From assembly GCA_027533385.1 (NCBI GenBank), contig JAPZUE010000057.1, positions 1 to 58,924 of the forward strand: a DNA stretch of 58,924 nt. Direction: 5' to 3'. Each line of letters starts with the position of its first letter. Positions within the stretch are counted from its first letter, which is position 1. Shown in pieces: positions 40,469 to 49,342 of this stretch. The DNA comes from Rhizobium sp. (lineage in GTDB: Bacteria > Pseudomonadota > Alphaproteobacteria > Rhizobiales > Rhizobiaceae). The position numbers and the translations under genes were made by a program. The notes under the pieces are model-generated. The model was given only the letters and a program-made list of their open reading frames with translations, had not been told where the DNA came from and made no database searches.

Positions 40469-41920
40469 ATGAACATGCACGTATCCCTGCTGATCAATGG
40501 CGCCGAAAAGGCGGCCACCGGCGGACGGACTTTCAACCGCATCAATCCTTTCACCCAGGAAGTGGCCACCACGGCTTCGGCCGCAAGCCTCGACGATGCC
40601 AAGGCCGCCGTTGATTCCGCCGCTGCGGCCTTCCCGGCCTGGTCGAAGACGGGCCCCGGCGAGCGCCGGAAGATCCTGTTGAAGGCTGCGGAGATCATGG
40701 AATCGAAGACGGCGGAGTTCTCCGAGCTCGTGGTCGCCGAAACCGGTGCCACAGGCCATTGGGGCGCTTTCAACGTCATGGTCGCTGCCAGCATGCTGCG
40801 CGAGGCCGCCTCGATGACCACCCAGATCTCCGGCGAAGTCATCCCGTCCAACAAGCCGGGTTCGCTGTCGATGGGCATCCGCCAGGCCGTCGGTGTCTGC
40901 CTCGGTATCGCACCCTGGAATGCGCCGATCATTCTCGGCACCCGTGCGGTTGCTATGCCGCTCGCCTGCGGCAACACAGTCATCCTGAAGGCCTCCGAAC
41001 AGTGCCCCGCCACGCACCGCCTCATCGCCCAGTGCCTGGTTGAGGCAGGTCTGCCGACCGGCGCGATCAGCGTCATCACCAATGCCCCGGAAGATGCTGG
41101 CAAGATCGTCGAGGCCCTGATCACCAATCCGGCGGTCAAGCGGGTCAACTTCACGGGCTCCACCAAGGTCGGCAAGATCATCGGCGAGCTTTGCGGCCGC
41201 CATCTGAAGCCGGCTCTGCTTGAGCTCGGCGGCAAGGCCCCGCTGGTTATTCTCGACGACGCCGACATCGACGCTGCCGTCAATGCAGCTGCCTTCGGCG
41301 CCTTTGCCAACATGGGCCAGATCTGCATGTCGACCGAGCGCATCATCGTCGACGAGAAGATCGCTGACGAGTTCGTCGCCAAGCTCGCTGCCAAGGCTTC
41401 GAAGCTGCCGGCCGGTGACCCCAAGGGCCACGTGGTTCTCGGCTCGCTGATCAGCCTGGAATCGGCCAAGAAGATGGATGAGTTGATTGCGGATGCCGTC
41501 TCCAAGGGCGCCAAGCTCGTGGCCGGCGGCAAGCGCGAGGGCAGTGTTGTCGAAGCAACCCTGCTCGATCAGGTAACGCCCGACATGCGCATGTACACGG
41601 AAGAGAGCTTCGGCCCGGTCAAGCCGATCATCCGGGTCAGCGGTGAGGAAGAAGCGATCCGAGTCGCCAACGATACCGAATACGGTCTTTCTGGCGCAGT
41701 CTTCAGCCGCGACATTCGCCGCGCCCTGGCGGTCGCCGCACGCATTGAATCCGGCATTTGCCACATCAACGGCCCCACCGTCTTCGACGAGCCGCAGATG
41801 CCGTTCGGCGGCGTCAAGGGCAGCGGTTACGGCCGCTTCGGTGGCAAGGCGGCAATCTCCGAGTTCACCGAGCTGCGCTGGATCACGATCGAGGATCCGA
41901 ACCAGCATTATCCCTTCTAA
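40469..41920 (+). CDS. vdh: Vanillin/aromatic aldehyde dehydrogenase
   Basis: A 483-residue NAD(P)-dependent aldehyde dehydrogenase. The active site has E252 in LLELGGKAP and C286 in GQICMSTE; the cofactor motif is NFTGSTKVGKIIGE (227-240) and the C-terminal EESFGPV. It resembles vanillin and salicylaldehyde dehydrogenases. Together with Fcs and Ech it should oxidise vanillin or 4-hydroxybenzaldehyde, from ferulate or p-coumarate, to vanillate or 4-hydroxybenzoate, the latter being the PobA substrate. It is followed by a strong terminator and then the convergent MarR gene. A ribosome site (GGAGGAG) precedes the ATG. Confidence 0.9.
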   Translation: MNMHVSLLINGAEKAATGGRTFNRINPFTQEVATTASAASLDDAKAAVDSAAAAFPAWSKTGPGERRKILLKAAEIMESKTAEFSELVVAETGATGHWGAFNVMVAASMLREAASMTTQISGEVIPSNKPGSLSMGIRQAVGVCLGIAPWNAPIILGTRAVAMPLACGNTVILKASEQCPATHRLIAQCLVEAGLPTGAISVITNAPEDAGKIVEALITNPAVKRVNFTGSTKVGKIIGELCGRHLKPALLELGGKAPLVILDDADIDAAVNAAAFGAFANMGQICMSTERIIVDEKIADEFVAKLAAKASKLPAGDPKGHVVLGSLISLESAKKMDELIADAVSKGAKLVAGGKREGSVVEATLLDQVTPDMRMYTEESFGPVKPIIRVSGEEEAIRVANDTEYGLSGAVFSRDIRRALAVAARIESGICHINGPTVFDEPQMPFGGVKGSGYGRFGGKAAISEFTELRWITIEDPNQHYPF

Positions 41921-41934
41921 ACCTAGAAATGAGA

Positions 41935-41963
41935 CGGCCGCCTTCAGGGCGGCCGTTTTGTTT
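41935..41963 (+). terminator. Rho-independent terminator after vdh
   Basis: CGGCCGCC (41935-41942), TTCAG loop, GGCGGCCG (41948-41955), then TTTTGTTT. The perfect 8-bp GC stem and T-rich tail begin 15 bases after the vdh stop. On the opposite strand the hairpin lies 20 bases beyond the marR stop and could also serve that convergent gene. Confidence 0.9.
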
Positions 41964-41982
41964 CCAGATGTGCCCTTGCCGA

Positions 41983-42495
41983 TCAGTCGATCTGCGTGCC
42001 CCCCGGGACGATGTCCGCATAGATGCGTTTCAGCCCGCGGATGAAATCCTCAAGTTCTTGCGGGGAAAAACGGGAGGTAAAGCGCAGCTCGTGCTGCTCT
42101 TGAATGCTGCGCGCCTGCTTCAGGATTTCCGCGCCGGCCTCGGTCAGCAGCAGTTCTTGACGTCGCCGATCAACCGGGGAAGGTTGCCGCTCCAGAAGGT
42201 CACGGCTTTCAAGGCGGTTCACAAGCGCCATCATCGTCGCCCTGTCCATGCTGAGCTGGTTGGCGATATCGATCTGGCTTACCCTCGGATTGGCGGCGAT
42301 CAGTTCCAAGACGGCGAACTGCTTTTGCGTCAGCCCGATGTCTCCCATCGCTGCCGAATAATCCTGGTAGATGGCGACATTTGCCATCCTCAGGTGGAAG
42401 CCGAGAATGTCGTCGAGACGGCCCGTGCGTAAGGGGGAGCCAACTTCGAAGACCTCGTCGTCATTTGCCGGCTTCAGGTCGTTATGTAAGGTCAT
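41983..42495 (-). CDS. MarR-family repressor of hydroxycinnamate genes
   Basis: A 170-residue winged-helix regulator of the MarR family: FAVLELIAANPRVSQIDIANQLSMDRATMMALVNRLESRDLLERQPSPVDRRRQELLLTEAG covers the recognition helix and wing. I chose the ATG at 42493-42495 behind GAAGAGGAG. It is divergent from fcs-ech, and the promoter between them holds a palindrome over the -10 box, so it is the likely repressor. In other bacteria MarR-type FerR/HcaR/CouR proteins are released by feruloyl- or coumaroyl-CoA, the product of Fcs; by analogy that is the expected inducer here. Confidence 0.9.
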   Translation of the reverse strand: MTLHNDLKPANDDEVFEVGSPLRTGRLDDILGFHLRMANVAIYQDYSAAMGDIGLTQKQFAVLELIAANPRVSQIDIANQLSMDRATMMALVNRLESRDLLERQPSPVDRRRQELLLTEAGAEILKQARSIQEQHELRFTSRFSPQELEDFIRGLKRIYADIVPGGTQID

Positions 42496-42573
42496 GGCTC
42501 CTCTTCCATTCATGCGGCACCAACGCTGTGGAATCATTCATGATCACTTCGACTGGAACAGTCAAATTACCGC

Positions 42574-42613
42574 TTGTCAAACGCCTTCCGGACAATTAGT
42601 ATGCGTAACATAC
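42574..42613 (+). promoter_or_regulatory. fcs-ech promoter with overlapping palindromic operator
   Basis: TTGTCA (42574-42579), 17-base spacer, TAGTAT (42597-42602) form a good sigma-70 promoter 58 bases before the fcs ATG. GTATG CGTAA CATAC (42599-42613), a 5-bp inverted repeat, overlaps the -10 box and the start region, where a MarR dimer would block transcription. Confidence 0.8.
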
Positions 42614-42659
42614 AATTCGCTATGGAGGCCCTGTCAGGGTGGCGATAGGGAGGATCAGA

Positions 42660-44216
42660 ATGCAGCCTGAATTCCGGCCGGCTTTGGCAGACAAGGGAGC
42701 CGTTGGATTGGAGACGGATGATCCCGTCATCTATCGCGCTCTGGTCGCGCCCGAACGGCAGGCGGTGTACGAGGTCGTGACAGGACGCAGCGAGACCTAT
42801 GCATCGCTCAATGCCGCCGTCGGGCGCGCTGCCTATCGCCTTCGCGAAATGGTCGGCAATCGGCTTGAGGCGCAGCGGATTGCCTTTCTCGGGCGCAATT
42901 CCATCGAGCAACTGGTTCTCTGCCTGGCCTGTCAGCGGGCAGGTCTGGTGTTCGTCCCGCTCAACTGGCGCCTGGGCGCTGCCGAACTCGTCCAGATCCT
43001 GGCCGATTGCGAACCGTCTCTGCTGCTGCACGATGCCGAGTTCGCAGCTGTCGTTGCCGATATGGGCGCGGCGCTGCCGAAGACGATCGGTGTTGAAAGC
43101 GAAAATGGTTGGGCCGAGATGGTCGCCACGGCGCCAGAGGCAGAGCCGGTCGCGCTCGATGATCATGCACCCTGCATCATGCTCTACACCTCGGGCACCA
43201 CGGGAAGCCCCAAGGGTGTCGTCATCACCCGCCGAAACGCCTTTGCATCTGCGATCAACTTTTCGCTCGTCGGCGAGGTCACGGGCCGCTCGGTAGCCCT
43301 TTGTGATCTTCCCTTCTTTCATACGATCGGTCTGGTCGCCATCGCTCGTACGACCTTGATGATGGGCGGGCGCCTGATCATTTCCGACCGGTTTCTCCCG
43401 GATCGGACTCTATCCGTGCTCGGCGATCCCGCGCTCGGCATCACGCACTATTTCGCCGTTCCGCAGATGGCCGCAGCCCTCAGACAGTCGCTCTCCTGGG
43501 ATCCCACGGCGCTCAAGGCACTGCAGGCGATCTTCATCGGTGGAGCGCCGCTCTCGCCTGCCTTGATCCAGACCTTCCTTGATGACGGCATTCCCCTCGT
43601 CAACGGATATGGCATGAGCGAGGCCGGCACCTCGATCCACATGCCTTTGGATCGTGATGCAGTTGCGCGCCATCCCGGCAGCGTCGGCTTTCCCGCCCCG
43701 CTTCTCGCAGTCCGGCTCGTTGGTGAAGACGGCCAGGACGTGCCAGATGGTGAGGTCGGTGAAATCTGGGTCAAGGGACCGTCCGTGACCCCGGGTTACT
43801 GGAAAAAGCCTGCCGAGACCGCACGCGCTTTTGTCGGTGAGTGGTATCGCACCGGAGATCTCGGGCGTCGGGCGGAAGGCGGTGTGATCCACGTCCCGGA
43901 TCGCCTGAAAGACATGTATATCTCCGGTGGTGAGAACGTGTTCCCGGCCGAGATAGAGGCCGTCATTGGTGCCCATCCCAAGGTGCGGGACGTCGCCGTG
44001 CTCGGACTTCCCGATCCGAAATGGGGAGAATGCGGCGTCGCCTTTATCGTGGCGCATGCGGAGGCCCCGTCGGCAGACGAAATCATCGCTCATTGTGCCG
44101 AACGCCTTGCATCCAACAAGCGGCCCGCCCGCATCGTCTTCCTCGACCAGATTCCGCGAACGGCATCCGGCAAGGCGCAGAAACACATTCTGCGCCAGAC
44201 CCATGCATCGCACTGA
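42660..44216 (+). CDS. fcs: Feruloyl-CoA/hydroxycinnamoyl-CoA synthetase
   Basis: A 518-residue ANL-superfamily acyl-CoA ligase. The AMP motif is MLYTSGTTGSPKGVV; other conserved parts are VNGYGMSEAGTS, EWYRTGDLGRR and the C-terminal hinge with RLKDMYISGGENVFPAEIE, ending with the adenylation Lys in PRTASGKAQK. It activates ferulate, p-coumarate or caffeate with CoA and ATP for side-chain cleavage by Ech. I chose the ATG at 42660 with AGGGAGG upstream; a GTG at 42639 is possible but less likely. It is the first gene after the MarR-controlled promoter; ech follows after 52 bases. Confidence 0.9.
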   Translation: MQPEFRPALADKGAVGLETDDPVIYRALVAPERQAVYEVVTGRSETYASLNAAVGRAAYRLREMVGNRLEAQRIAFLGRNSIEQLVLCLACQRAGLVFVPLNWRLGAAELVQILADCEPSLLLHDAEFAAVVADMGAALPKTIGVESENGWAEMVATAPEAEPVALDDHAPCIMLYTSGTTGSPKGVVITRRNAFASAINFSLVGEVTGRSVALCDLPFFHTIGLVAIARTTLMMGGRLIISDRFLPDRTLSVLGDPALGITHYFAVPQMAAALRQSLSWDPTALKALQAIFIGGAPLSPALIQTFLDDGIPLVNGYGMSEAGTSIHMPLDRDAVARHPGSVGFPAPLLAVRLVGEDGQDVPDGEVGEIWVKGPSVTPGYWKKPAETARAFVGEWYRTGDLGRRAEGGVIHVPDRLKDMYISGGENVFPAEIEAVIGAHPKVRDVAVLGLPDPKWGECGVAFIVAHAEAPSADEIIAHCAERLASNKRPARIVFLDQIPRTASGKAQKHILRQTHASH

Positions 44217-44268
44217 ACGCCAATGAATGGGCACCAACGCCCCAACGAAATACCTCAAGGAGCCAATC

Positions 44269-45096
44269 ATGTCCGACACCAATGCCACGCCAGATCCGGT
44301 TCTCGTCGAGTTCGACAACGGGATTGCCTTCGTCACGCTGAACCGGCCGGAAAAGCGCAACGCCATGAGCCCGACGCTGAATATCCGCATGCTTGAGGTG
44401 CTCGACGAACTGGAAGCCGACGATCGTTGCGGTGTTCTCGTCCTGCGCGGCGCCGGCCAATCCTGGTCGGCCGGCATGGACTTGAAGGAATACTTCCGTG
44501 AGAACGACGGCAAGGGTCGCGCCGCAGTTCTGAAGAGCCGTCGTCAGTCCGGTGGCTGGTGGAACCGCCTGATGTATTTCGAAAAGCCGACCATTGCCAT
44601 GGTCAACGGCTGGTGCTTCGGCGGCGCCTTCACCCCGCTGGTCTCCTGCGACCTCGCGATCGCCGCTGATGAGGCAACCTTCGGCCTCTCTGAAATCAAC
44701 TGGGGCATCCTCCCGGGCGGCAATGTCACGCGTGCCGTGGCCGAAGTCATGAACCACAGGGACTCGCTCTACTACATCATGACCGGCGAGACCTTCGGCG
44801 GCCAGAAGGCCCGCGAAATGGGCCTGGTCAACGAGTCCGTGCCGCTGGCCGATCTCGAAACCCGCGTCCGTGCACTGTGCGCGAGCCTGCTTGAAAAGAA
44901 CCCTGTCGTCCTCAAGGCGGCGAAGGACACGTTCAAGCGCGTGCGCAACATGCCCTGGGAGCAGGCCGACGATTACATCTATGCCAAGCTCGAGCAGATG
45001 CTTTTCCTCGACAAGAGCAACGGTCGCGCCGAGGGCCTGAAGCAGTTCCTCGACGACAAGACCTACCGCCCCGGTCTCGGCGCCTACAAGCGCTGA
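44269..45096 (+). CDS. ech: Hydroxycinnamoyl-CoA hydratase-lyase
   Basis: A 275-residue crotonase-fold enzyme that hydrates feruloyl-CoA or coumaroyl-CoA and cleaves it to vanillin or 4-hydroxybenzaldehyde and acetyl-CoA. Its length equals that of known HCHLs. The oxyanion-hole segment is GAGQSWSAGMDLKEYF, the catalytic Glu is E142 in GLSEINWGILPGG, and the Tyr-rich DDYIYAKLEQM contains the substrate phenol-binding Tyr. I chose the ATG at 44269, preceded by AAGGAG, as it aligns with HCHL starts. It completes a ferulate route with fcs and vdh, whose coumarate branch leads into pobA. Confidence 0.94.
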   Translation: MSDTNATPDPVLVEFDNGIAFVTLNRPEKRNAMSPTLNIRMLEVLDELEADDRCGVLVLRGAGQSWSAGMDLKEYFRENDGKGRAAVLKSRRQSGGWWNRLMYFEKPTIAMVNGWCFGGAFTPLVSCDLAIAADEATFGLSEINWGILPGGNVTRAVAEVMNHRDSLYYIMTGETFGGQKAREMGLVNESVPLADLETRVRALCASLLEKNPVVLKAAKDTFKRVRNMPWEQADDYIYAKLEQMLFLDKSNGRAEGLKQFLDDKTYRPGLGAYKR

Positions 45097-45120
45097 GGTA
45101 AAGCAAACTGTCGATCAGAG

Positions 45121-45151
45121 CGCCCGTGCATGTCGCGGGCGTTATCTGTTT
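45121..45151 (+). terminator. Likely terminator after ech
   Basis: CGCCCG (45121-45126) pairs with CGGGCG (45136-45141) around a 9-base loop, followed by TTATCTGTTTT. It sits 24 bases after the ech stop and just before the stop of the convergent biotin carboxylase gene, so it may work in both directions. Confidence 0.65.
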
Positions 45152-45154
45152 TGA

Positions 45155-46891
45155 TCAGGACTCGAATCGGGCGACAAGTGCGCCAGCCTGGATATAGGAC
45201 CCGGCTTCCACAATCAGCTTCACTTGCCCCGAGCGGGAAGCCACAATCTGCGTTTCCATTTTCATCGCTTCCATCACCGCGATCAGGTCACCCGCCTGCA
45301 CCTCGGATCCATCCTCGATTTTGAACGCCTGAAGTGTTCCCGAGATCGGCGCGGTAATGCTGGAGACATCCTCCGATTTGTCGGCTGTCTGTCCATGCCC
45401 GCCAGCAACGCCAGAAGCGGCACTGCCAAGACCAGACAGCAGCGCCGCAGGAATGCCCAGTTCATGGCGCTTGCCGTCGATTTCGACATGGGTGCGGATC
45501 AGCGAGGTGTCTGGAAGCGGCTCGGGTCGGGCGGCCAACGCCAGTGTCTCGGCAAAATCTGTCTCGATCCAGCGGGTGTGAACGCGGAAACCATCTTCAC
45601 CGGTAAAGTCGCGGCTCTCCATTGCGGCACGATGGAAAGGCAGGACCGTCGCAACACCCTCAATCGCAAATTCTGCCAAGGCGCGTCGCGCCCGGGCAAG
45701 CGCCTGCTCACGGGTTGCGCCTGTGACAATCAGCTTTGCCATCAGGGAATCGAAGGTCCCCGGAACGGTCGAGCCGGTGGTAACGCCCGTATCGAGGCGC
45801 ACGCCTGGACCGGATGGCGGATCGAAGCGCGTGATTGCGCCCGGCGTCGGCAGGAAGCCCCGGCCGGGGTCCTCGGCATTGATGCGGAACTCGATCGAGT
45901 GACCGCGCGGGGCAGGGGTCTCCAGAACGTCTAGTGCCTTACCCTCAGCAATCCGGAACTGCTCGACGACGAGATCGATCCCGGTCGTTTCTTCGGTCAC
46001 CGGGTGCTCGACCTGCAGACGGGTGTTGACCTCAAGGAACGAGATCGTCCCGTCGACACCGAGCAGGAATTCGACGGTGCCGGCACCGGAGTAACCCGCT
46101 GCCGCGCAGATCTTCTTCGCCGCGTCGTGGATCGCCTGCCGCTGCGCATCGCTTAGGAAAGGGGCCGGCGCCTCTTCGACGAGCTTCTGATTGCGCCGCT
46201 GCAGCGAACAGTCGCGCGTGCCGAGCACCAACACATTGCCATGCTTGTCCGCGAGAACCTGCGCCTCGATATGACGCGGTCGATCAAGGAAGCGTTCGAG
46301 GAAACATTCGCCCCGACCGAACGCGGCCTGCGCCTCGCGCACGGCGGAGTGATAGAGTTCGGCGACCTCGTCCATCTTCCAGGCGACCTTCAGGCCACGT
46401 CCGCCACCGCCATGCGCAGCCTTGATCGCAACGGGCAAGCCGTACTGCTTGGCGAACGCAACGACCTCCTCTGCTGTCTCGACCGGACCATCGCTGCCGG
46501 CGACCAGCGGTGCGCCGACCGAAAGTGCGATACGCCGCGCCTCGACCTTGTCGCCGAGCGCCTCGATCACATGCGGATCGGGCCCGATCCAGGTAAGGCC
46601 TGCCTCCTGCACGGCGCGGGCGAATTCCGCCCGTTCGGACAGGAAACCATAGCCGGGATGCACGGCGTCCGCGCCGGACCGGCGGGCAATCTCGATGAGC
46701 TTCTGGATGTCGAGATAGGTCTCTGCGGGACGGCTGCCGCCGAGCCCGTAGGCCTCGTCTGCCAACTTGACGAACAGCGCATCCAGATCCGGATCGGCAT
46801 AGACTGCGACGGATTGAAGCCCATAGTCGCGGCAGGCGCGGATGATGCGCACGGCGATTTCGCCGCGATTGGCGATCAGCACTTTCTTCAT
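45155..46891 (-). CDS. Biotin carboxylase with C-terminal biotinyl domain
   Basis: A 578-residue fusion: an ATP-grasp biotin carboxylase (about 1-445, with KVLIANRGEIAVRIIRA, the Gly-rich AAHGGGGRGLKV, LEVNTRLQVEHPVTEE) and a biotin carrier domain at the C-terminus with the biotinylation motif MEAMKMET. Pyruvate, propionyl and acetyl-CoA enzymes use this layout as an alpha chain. No classic carboxyltransferase beta gene is near. Instead it is upstream in a row with pxpBC, pxpA and a transporter; genes of this type often lie beside 5-oxoprolinase genes. The biological link between carboxylation and oxoproline is not settled. It is the last gene of the minus-strand unit. Confidence 0.92.
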   Translation of the reverse strand: MKKVLIANRGEIAVRIIRACRDYGLQSVAVYADPDLDALFVKLADEAYGLGGSRPAETYLDIQKLIEIARRSGADAVHPGYGFLSERAEFARAVQEAGLTWIGPDPHVIEALGDKVEARRIALSVGAPLVAGSDGPVETAEEVVAFAKQYGLPVAIKAAHGGGGRGLKVAWKMDEVAELYHSAVREAQAAFGRGECFLERFLDRPRHIEAQVLADKHGNVLVLGTRDCSLQRRNQKLVEEAPAPFLSDAQRQAIHDAAKKICAAAGYSGAGTVEFLLGVDGTISFLEVNTRLQVEHPVTEETTGIDLVVEQFRIAEGKALDVLETPAPRGHSIEFRINAEDPGRGFLPTPGAITRFDPPSGPGVRLDTGVTTGSTVPGTFDSLMAKLIVTGATREQALARARRALAEFAIEGVATVLPFHRAAMESRDFTGEDGFRVHTRWIETDFAETLALAARPEPLPDTSLIRTHVEIDGKRHELGIPAALLSGLGSAASGVAGGHGQTADKSEDVSSITAPISGTLQAFKIEDGSEVQAGDLIAVMEAMKMETQIVASRSGQVKLIVEAGSYIQAGALVARFES

Positions 46892-46939
46892 CGGGGTCTC
46901 CTCACTGTCTCTCTTGGCCTGCCATCGTTGCGATGCGGA

Positions 46940-48541
46940 TCACGCCCGGTCGGGCACGATCTCGGCGAAACGCGTGATCGGCCGGAATTGGATTTTCGCA
47001 TTCACCGGGATCTGGCCGGCAAGATCGAGATGGTATTCGGCAACCGTGCCGATGACCGGGTAGCCGCCGGTGAGCGGATGATCGGCGAGGAAGAGCACGG
47101 GCTGCCCGCTATGCGGAACCTGGATCGCGCCCGTCGCTGTGCCTTCGCTGGGAAGCTCGGCCTTGTCCTTGCGCTCAAGGGCCTCCGGACCGGAGAGCCG
47201 GATCCCGACCCGGTTCGATTGCGGGGTCACCTCGTAGACCTGGCTCGACAGCGTTTCGATCCCCCGCTCGGTGAACCAGTCGCTGCGGGGACCCATGACG
47301 ACATCGAGCGTCACGATTTCGCCCGGTGCCGGACAGATAAAGGCAGGGCTCTCGGTCAGCGACACCGGCGAAAGGCGGTGCTCCCCCTTGCCAATGGCAA
47401 GCACCGCGCCGACGCCGACCGGCTCCGGCCCGACGACGGCAAGCGTATCCGTCGAGGCGCTGCCGAGAACCGGTGCGACATCGAGGCCACCGCGAAAGGC
47501 GAGATAGCTGCGGGCGCCGCGCGCCGCGAAACCGAGGGAAACCGTGTCTCCCGCTTCCAGTGAAATCGGCTGATATCCTTCGGCGACGATGCTCCGACCC
47601 TCCTTGTTGCGAACCGAGATGGGGCAGGGGGCACCCGTCAGGGCCATCACGGTCGGCCCAGAAACCTCGAAGGCGAAACCACCGAGCGTGATCTCCAGGC
47701 AGGCCGCTTCCAAGGGATTGCCGACGATCCGGTTCGCAGCCCGGAAGGCCCCCTGGTCAAGGGCGCCTGAGGAGGAGACGCCCTGTCCTGCCTGGCCGAA
47801 ACGGCCGAGATCCTGTGCCAGCGCCGGCATCGGGGCGGCGGTGACCGTGATCGTCGTGGCGGCACGAGATGCAGCGGTGCCGGTGGAGGTCGGTTCTGCC
47901 CGACCGGGCACAACCACGCTCTGCGGCCGCTTGGCAAGATCGAAGAACCGCACCCGGTATCCCGGCTGGAACAGCGCGGGCGGATCGCGCGTCAGGTCCC
48001 ACATCTTGAGCGGCGTTGTGCCGATGATCTGCCAGCCACCGGGGCTCGCCTGCGGATAGACGCCGGAAAAGGCACCTGCGAGTGCCACGGAGCCTGCTGG
48101 GATCTTGGTCCGGGGGCTCTGCCGGCGCGGCACCTGCAGCACGGGATCGCCCCCGACCAGATAGCCGAAACCCGGCGCAAAGCCGCAAAAGGCCACCGTG
48201 AATTCACTGCCCGTATGCCGCTTGATCACCTCCCTCACGGACAGACCGGTCAATTCTGCAACGTCGTGCAGGTCTTCGCCATCATAGATAACGGGGATCT
48301 CGACCAGCATATCGGACGGCGCAATCTTCGCCGAAAGATCACGGGTGCTGATCACCCCAGCCAGGCCTTCCGCTGTCAGCACCTCTGGTCGAAACCGGAT
48401 CATCAGCGTCCGCGCGGCCGGGACGATATCGACGATGCCATCCACCGGTTCGGCTTCCAGCGAGGCAAAGAGCGCGAGTGTTTCGTCGAGATCTTTCAAT
48501 TCGACGATCAGGACAGTCAGACTGACGGGGAGAAAACGCAT
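46940..48541 (-). CDS. pxpBC: Fused PxpB-PxpC 5-oxoprolinase subunits (KipI-KipA)
   Basis: A 533-residue single chain. The N-terminal part (about 1-225) is PxpB/KipI: IPVIYDGEDLHDVAELTGLSVREVIKRH, then VAFCGFAPGFGYLVGGDP and PRTKIPAGSVALAGAFSGVYPQASPGGW. The C-terminal part (about 240-533) is PxpC/KipA: VTAAPMPALAQDLGRFGQAGQGVSSSGALDQ and later NRVGIRLSGPEALER and QPVLFLADHPLTGGYPVIG. With PxpA it hydrolyses 5-oxoproline to glutamate using ATP. In most bacteria the two are separate genes, so this is a natural fusion. I chose the ATG at 48539-48541; pxpA ends 7 bases upstream. Confidence 0.92.
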   Translation of the reverse strand: MRFLPVSLTVLIVELKDLDETLALFASLEAEPVDGIVDIVPAARTLMIRFRPEVLTAEGLAGVISTRDLSAKIAPSDMLVEIPVIYDGEDLHDVAELTGLSVREVIKRHTGSEFTVAFCGFAPGFGYLVGGDPVLQVPRRQSPRTKIPAGSVALAGAFSGVYPQASPGGWQIIGTTPLKMWDLTRDPPALFQPGYRVRFFDLAKRPQSVVVPGRAEPTSTGTAASRAATTITVTAAPMPALAQDLGRFGQAGQGVSSSGALDQGAFRAANRIVGNPLEAACLEITLGGFAFEVSGPTVMALTGAPCPISVRNKEGRSIVAEGYQPISLEAGDTVSLGFAARGARSYLAFRGGLDVAPVLGSASTDTLAVVGPEPVGVGAVLAIGKGEHRLSPVSLTESPAFICPAPGEIVTLDVVMGPRSDWFTERGIETLSSQVYEVTPQSNRVGIRLSGPEALERKDKAELPSEGTATGAIQVPHSGQPVLFLADHPLTGGYPVIGTVAEYHLDLAGQIPVNAKIQFRPITRFAEIVPDRA

Positions 48542-48548
48542 CTGAGCC

Positions 48549-49319
48549 TCAGGCGTGTCTTTTGAGGAAGGATCGCACTGCAATCCCGTCCTTCTCGAAA
48601 GCCTGCCGGATTTCCCGCGCGATCGCGATGGCACCGGGGCTGTCGCCATGGACACAGATGGACTGAGCCTCGATCTTGATGGTCGAGCCATCGATCGCCT
48701 CGATCGTACCCTCATGGGCAAGCTGCAGCATGCGCCGGGCGATCAGCCCGGTATCATGGAGTACGGCACCCGGCTCCCGGCGGGAGACAAGCGCACCCGA
48801 GGGCGTATAGGCGCGATCGGCGAAGGCCTCAGCGACGACCTTCAGGCCAGAGGCGCGGGCGAGGTCCAGAATTGGTGAACCGGCGAGCCCCATCATGACC
48901 AGCTTCGGATCGATAGCCCGGATGCCGTCGATGACAGCCTGACCCTGTTTCGGATCATGGGCGATCCGGTTATAGAGCGCGCCATGCGGCTTCACATAGC
49001 CGACGCTGACGCCGGCAGCCGCCGCAACGCCCTTCAGCGCGCCGATCTGGTAGATCACATCGGCGGTCAGTTCCGCCGATGTGACATCCATGTCGCGCCG
49101 GCCAAAGCCGACGCGGTCGGGATAGGAGACATGCGCCCCGATCGAAACGCCGCGCTCTACGGCAGCCTTGACGGTCTTCAGGATGCCGACAGGATCGCCG
49201 GCATGAAAACCGCAGGCTACATTGGCGCTGGAGACGATGGAAAGCATCGCCTCGTCGTCGCCCATGGCCCAGGCGCCGTAGCTTTCGCCGAGATCGCTGT
49301 TCAGATCGATAGCAGTCAT
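48549..49319 (-). CDS. pxpA: 5-oxoprolinase subunit A (LamB/YcsF family)
   Basis: A 256-residue PxpA protein. Conserved blocks are IDLNSDLGESYGAWAMGDDEAML (4-26), SANVACGFHAGDP (33-45), VSIGAHVSYPDRVGFGRR, VKPHGALYN and EAFADRAYTPSGALVSR, the full YcsF pattern. It makes 5-oxoprolinase with the PxpB-PxpC fusion downstream. I chose the ATG at 49317-49319, with GAGGAAGG upstream; the longer frame upstream runs into the transporter gene. It lies 23 bases after the transporter stop, so transport and hydrolysis are one operon. Confidence 0.94.
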   Translation of the reverse strand: MTAIDLNSDLGESYGAWAMGDDEAMLSIVSSANVACGFHAGDPVGILKTVKAAVERGVSIGAHVSYPDRVGFGRRDMDVTSAELTADVIYQIGALKGVAAAAGVSVGYVKPHGALYNRIAHDPKQGQAVIDGIRAIDPKLVMMGLAGSPILDLARASGLKVVAEAFADRAYTPSGALVSRREPGAVLHDTGLIARRMLQLAHEGTIEAIDGSTIKIEAQSICVHGDSPGAIAIAREIRQAFEKDGIAVRSFLKRHA

Positions 49320-49342
49320 GCCTTCCTCCCTAGTCGTCTTAC

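Noticed and set aside
40388..41908. Long minus-strand frame (about 506 codons) opposite vdh
   Set aside because: Antisense shadow of a well-conserved aldehyde dehydrogenase; no recognisable domain or ribosome site.
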